From assembly GCA_021818105.1 (NCBI GenBank), contig JAKAFB010000030.1:1-37226 (forward strand): a DNA stretch of 37,226 bases, written 5' to 3'. The notes below the pieces were generated by a model. That model worked only from the letters and a program-made list of their open reading frames with translations. It was not told where the DNA came from and did not search any database. The stretch comes from Acidobacteriota bacterium (GTDB lineage Bacteria; Acidobacteriota; Terriglobia; Terriglobales; Acidobacteriaceae). Shown one piece after another: positions 34,753 to 37,226 of the stretch. Every line of letters begins with the position of its first letter. The stretch's first letter is position 1. A program made the translations under genes and the position numbers.

Positions 34753-34788
34753 GCAGAAAGGCCCACGGTGTTCCGTGGGCCCTTCTGC
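34753..34788. terminator. Bidirectional terminator between recJ and the YXWGXW gene
   Basis: A long inverted repeat, GCAGAA-GGCCCACGG and CCGTGGGCC-TTCTGC, begins two bases after the recJ stop and ends 21 bases before the stop of the convergent gene. It can serve both. Confidence 0.85.
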
Positions 34789-34809
34789 TGCATTCTTACC
34801 GCTGCGATT

Positions 34810-35991
34810 CTATCGACCGTGCGCTCCGGGCCTTCCCTGATCCCTCGGCCCTCCCTCCTGCCGGTTCTGCGGAGCCTGCTGTCGGGGCTGTGCCTCGGGC
34901 CGGTTCTGCCAGCCACCATTTCCGCGCTGCTGGAACTGCGGCTGCTGGTGATACTGCTGCACCTGCCGGTTCTGGTAGCCAGGGTTCTCGTTCTGCTGGT
35001 ACTGCGGCTGCTGCCGGTAAGACTGAGGCGTCGGCCGCTGCTGCCAGTCCTGGTTACCGCGCGCTGGATACTGCGGCTGCTGGTGATACTGCTGCACCTG
35101 CCGGTTCTGGTAGCCAGGGTTCTCGTTCTGCTGGTACTGCGGCTGCTGCCGGTAGGACTGAGGCGTCGGCCGCTGCTGCCAGTTCTGGTTGCCGCGCTGC
35201 CAGTTGTTGTTCGCCTGCACACGCTGCTGCATCGCCGGGCTGTTGGATGCGCCCATACGGTTCGCGTTGCCGTTCTGCCAGCCCTGACGGGCATTTCCCG
35301 CTACAGGCCGTTCTGCCACCACGTTCGCCGGCCGTCCGCCATTGAAACGCGCATACGCATTCCGGTTACTCATCGCCTCGCGCTGGTTTTGCTCCTGAAA
35401 CGACGTGCGTTCCATGTGCTGTTCGTGCATGTATCTGCGTTCCATCTCATTCGGCTCGTGCCGAATGCCGCCCGGTCCGCCACTGTAGGAGATGCGGCTG
35501 TCCTCTGCCACACGGTACCGGTTCCAATCCCGGCGATCTTCATAGTAGTCATGGATGCGATGCTCATCCACGCGCCACACCGCCCGGTTGTAGTAGAAGT
35601 CCCGGCCGCGCCATTCGCCGCCCAGGAAGCCGACACCAAAGTAGCCAAACCCGTAGTTCACGCCGCCGTAGTACCCAACGTGCGGCCCCCAGTATCCAGG
35701 GTGGAAGACATATAGCCCGCCATCCCAGCCCCAATAAGGTGGCGTCCACAACGCGCCCACATAGGGCGCCGGAACCCATTGGCCCGGAACCCAGTAGTAC
35801 CCGTCATCGCCATAGGCCCAATAGCCCGGCGTCCAGATAAAGCCCGGCTGCGGGCACGGAGGCTGCACGTAGACCGGCAGCACCGGCGGCGCAAACCCCA
35901 CGCTGATGAATACGCCTGCATAAGAAGATGCGGGAACCAGAGAGAGCAGCAGTGCCAGCAAAACCCAGCGAAAAGTGGTGAGTAACTTCAT
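34810..35991 (-). CDS. Secreted YXWGXW-repeat protein with Gln-rich tail
   Basis: 393 residues. A signal peptide (VLLALLLSLVPASSYA, cleavage after about residue 25) is followed by a Tyr/Trp/Gly/Pro-rich region with the repeat pattern W-P-Y-W/W-x-P-G-x-W (GFIWTPGYWAYGDDGYYWVPGQW), known as YXWGXW repeats, a charged middle, and a long Gln/Asn/Pro-rich tail that includes two copies of a 45-residue unit. The product is probably exported to the outer membrane or surface. GGAGG precedes the ATG. No function is established. Confidence 0.85.
   Translation of the reverse strand: MKLLTTFRWVLLALLLSLVPASSYAGVFISVGFAPPVLPVYVQPPCPQPGFIWTPGYWAYGDDGYYWVPGQWVPAPYVGALWTPPYWGWDGGLYVFHPGYWGPHVGYYGGVNYGFGYFGVGFLGGEWRGRDFYYNRAVWRVDEHRIHDYYEDRRDWNRYRVAEDSRISYSGGPGGIRHEPNEMERRYMHEQHMERTSFQEQNQREAMSNRNAYARFNGGRPANVVAERPVAGNARQGWQNGNANRMGASNSPAMQQRVQANNNWQRGNQNWQQRPTPQSYRQQPQYQQNENPGYQNRQVQQYHQQPQYPARGNQDWQQRPTPQSYRQQPQYQQNENPGYQNRQVQQYHQQPQFQQRGNGGWQNRPEAQPRQQAPQNRQEGGPRDQGRPGAHGR
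34936..35205. repeat. Two tandem 135-bp coding repeats
   Basis: Bases 34936-35070 and 35071-35205 are nearly identical and in frame (45 codons each). They encode the Gln/Asn-rich unit with QRPTPQSYRQQPQYQQ and NRQVQQYHQQ. A partial third unit lies next to them. Copy number may vary between strains. Confidence 0.85.
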
Positions 35992-36207
35992 GGCGAAACC
36001 TCCTCAAACCTTTGGGTGCCCGCCGGCTGGTGCGTGCGGCGTTTCGCCGGCCGGGTCACCGCGTACCATGCCCACCACAATGACTAAAGCCTGTGTGCGG
36101 GTCTGATATCCCCATCTAACCCCACCCGCCACCAGAAGTTGCATCCCCAAATGGTGTCAGCGCTGCCCCGGCAAGAAACTTTGGTCCAATCTGCTAGTAC
36201 CCCATTG

Positions 36208-37179
36208 CTAATACCGCAGACTCAATCCCACGCCCAGCACGTGCCTTGCCTGCAGATTCACCGGCACAATCACGTAGGGCGGCGCCGGCGGAGGCATTCC
36301 CGTCGGCACAGCCGTCTGGCCGATCTCTCCGGCCACCTGCCCCACTCCAATATCAAATGCAAAGTGCGGATTGTCCTTCTGCGTCACTCGTACCGCGTAG
36401 TCCAGCGTGGTGGGAATATGCGCCTTGCCGCCCACCAGAATTGCGCCCAGGTTCTCCACCTGCGGCGGTTCCTGCGTAAACCCCGCCGCCGGCACAATCG
36501 CCGTCCCAAACGGCCCCGGCAACGGGAACCCAACGCCGCCGAACAGCCGCCCGCCAAACCGCGTCGCCTGCCCGCCCAACCCGTAAATCGACGCGTTCGT
36601 CGCCTTCCAGCCAAAGTTCAGCAGGAACGGCACCGGCGGCTTCAGCCGCTGCTTCGTCAGGGCCACATACACATCGCCGTTCGTGTAGGACTTCAACTGT
36701 CCCGTCAGCACTTCGTTCAACGCGCCGCTCACAAAGCGATCCTGCGTGCGCACCACAAAACCCACGCCCACGCCCGGAACCCATCCCGCGCCCGTGTTCT
36801 CCTTCAGCGCCACCACCTTGCCGTTGAAGATGTTCATTCCTGCGTAGTGCCAAAGGTCGCTGAACATCGGATCGTCACCCTTCGTGTGCACGCTCCGCGT
36901 GTAGCCCACCTCGGCGCGGTTTGCAAAGCCCTCCGCAATGCTGAATGTGTGCACGTCCCCAATCACCTTCGACGCACTTACAAAGTGATAGCCCACTGCC
37001 GGGTGAGAGAAAAACTTCCCCGGCTCCGTGTACACCACATACGCCGTCGGCGTGATAAAGCCGCCCGTCTGCCCCTCCAGTGTCAGGTTCTGGGCAGGGA
37101 GTTGCCGGGCACACAGCAAAGCGGCCGCAAGGCCGCTGCATAAGGCAATTCGATTCAAGGCTGAGAGGTTCACGGTCAT
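36208..37179 (-). CDS. DUF3034 family outer-membrane protein
   Basis: 323 residues from the ATG at 37179 (GGAGC just upstream); the frame stays open to the window edge but the added residues look non-coding. A signal peptide (IALCSGLAAALLCARQLPAQ) precedes a beta-rich protein with repeated amphipathic strands and a C-terminal aromatic residue (LSLRY), as in outer-membrane barrels. Text such as GGFITPTAYVVY and GVGFPLPGPFG matches DUF3034 proteins as I recall them. Role unknown, perhaps a pore. Confidence 0.75.
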   Translation of the reverse strand: MTVNLSALNRIALCSGLAAALLCARQLPAQNLTLEGQTGGFITPTAYVVYTEPGKFFSHPAVGYHFVSASKVIGDVHTFSIAEGFANRAEVGYTRSVHTKGDDPMFSDLWHYAGMNIFNGKVVALKENTGAGWVPGVGVGFVVRTQDRFVSGALNEVLTGQLKSYTNGDVYVALTKQRLKPPVPFLLNFGWKATNASIYGLGGQATRFGGRLFGGVGFPLPGPFGTAIVPAAGFTQEPPQVENLGAILVGGKAHIPTTLDYAVRVTQKDNPHFAFDIGVGQVAGEIGQTAVPTGMPPPAPPYVIVPVNLQARHVLGVGLSLRY

Positions 37180-37226
37180 TCTGCTCCATTCGAACGCAGG
37201 TCCCCGCGCTCGCGAACGTTCCAACA

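Noticed and set aside
32946..35294. Long open frames opposite recJ and next to it (for example 32946-34193 and 34206-35294, minus strand)
   Set aside because: Low-complexity products typical of the antisense frame of GC-rich genes; RecJ motifs fix the true frame.
1..37226. CRISPR arrays, rRNA genes or prophage genes
   Set aside because: No regularly spaced repeats, rRNA segments or phage structural genes were seen.

Overview
The window reads as a chromosomal piece of an acidobacterium (Acidobacteriota, probably Acidobacteriaceae/Terriglobia). This is inferred from the gene families (tandem DUF507 genes, YXWGXW-repeat protein, DUF3034 porin-like protein, PilZ protein with a long disordered middle) and from GC-rich flanking genes; no rRNA or other marker is present to settle it.

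Layout. Left flank (1-2910): the end of a membrane polyferredoxin gene, a PilZ protein gene on the minus strand, and a tRNA-Glu(CTC) with its terminator. Right flank (31326-37226): two DUF507 genes, a thioredoxin-like 2Fe-2S ferredoxin, a conserved hypothetical gene, recJ, a Tyr/Trp/Gln-rich YXWGXW protein with a 135-bp tandem repeat, and a DUF3034 outer-membrane protein. The flanks look ordinary and very GC-rich.

The centre (about 3450-30840) is the exciting part. It carries six separate copies of the crcB-motif (fluoride) riboswitch aptamer, each in front of a gene or operon: (1) metallophosphoesterase - cyclopropane-fatty-acid-synthase-like methyltransferase - HEAT-repeat protein - dynamin-like GTPase; (2) inorganic pyrophosphatase - P-loop ATPase; (3) TolC-like protein - membrane-fusion protein - RND pump, perhaps also an MFS transporter; (4) two MutS-domain-V ATPases; (5) dynamin-like GTPase - crcB fluoride channel - Cys/His-rich protein - tandem DUF190 protein - DUF190 protein - second dynamin-like GTPase - zinc-ribbon/HEAT protein; (6) a 90-residue membrane protein and enolase. 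Pyrophosphatase and enolase are the classic fluoride-inhibited enzymes and CrcB is the fluoride channel, so the cluster is best read as a fluoride-response island.

What appears new is that the fluoride regulon here also takes in three dynamin-like GTPases, a lipid-modifying methyltransferase, a tripartite RND pump, a Cys/His domain present both alone and fused to a dynamin-like protein, and a small membrane protein. A plausible reading (inference) is that the cell exports fluoride through CrcB, makes more of the inhibited enzymes, and remodels or seals its membrane against HF entry. The riboswitches also form a natural experiment. Two of them (mutS and dynamin-crcB operons) swap an A/U contact for U/A, and their pseudoknot strand is complementary to the gene's own Shine-Dalgarno sequence, while the ppa copy ends in an intrinsic terminator. 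An IS5-family transposase remnant beside the left edge and softer GC use inside the island hint at acquisition by transfer.
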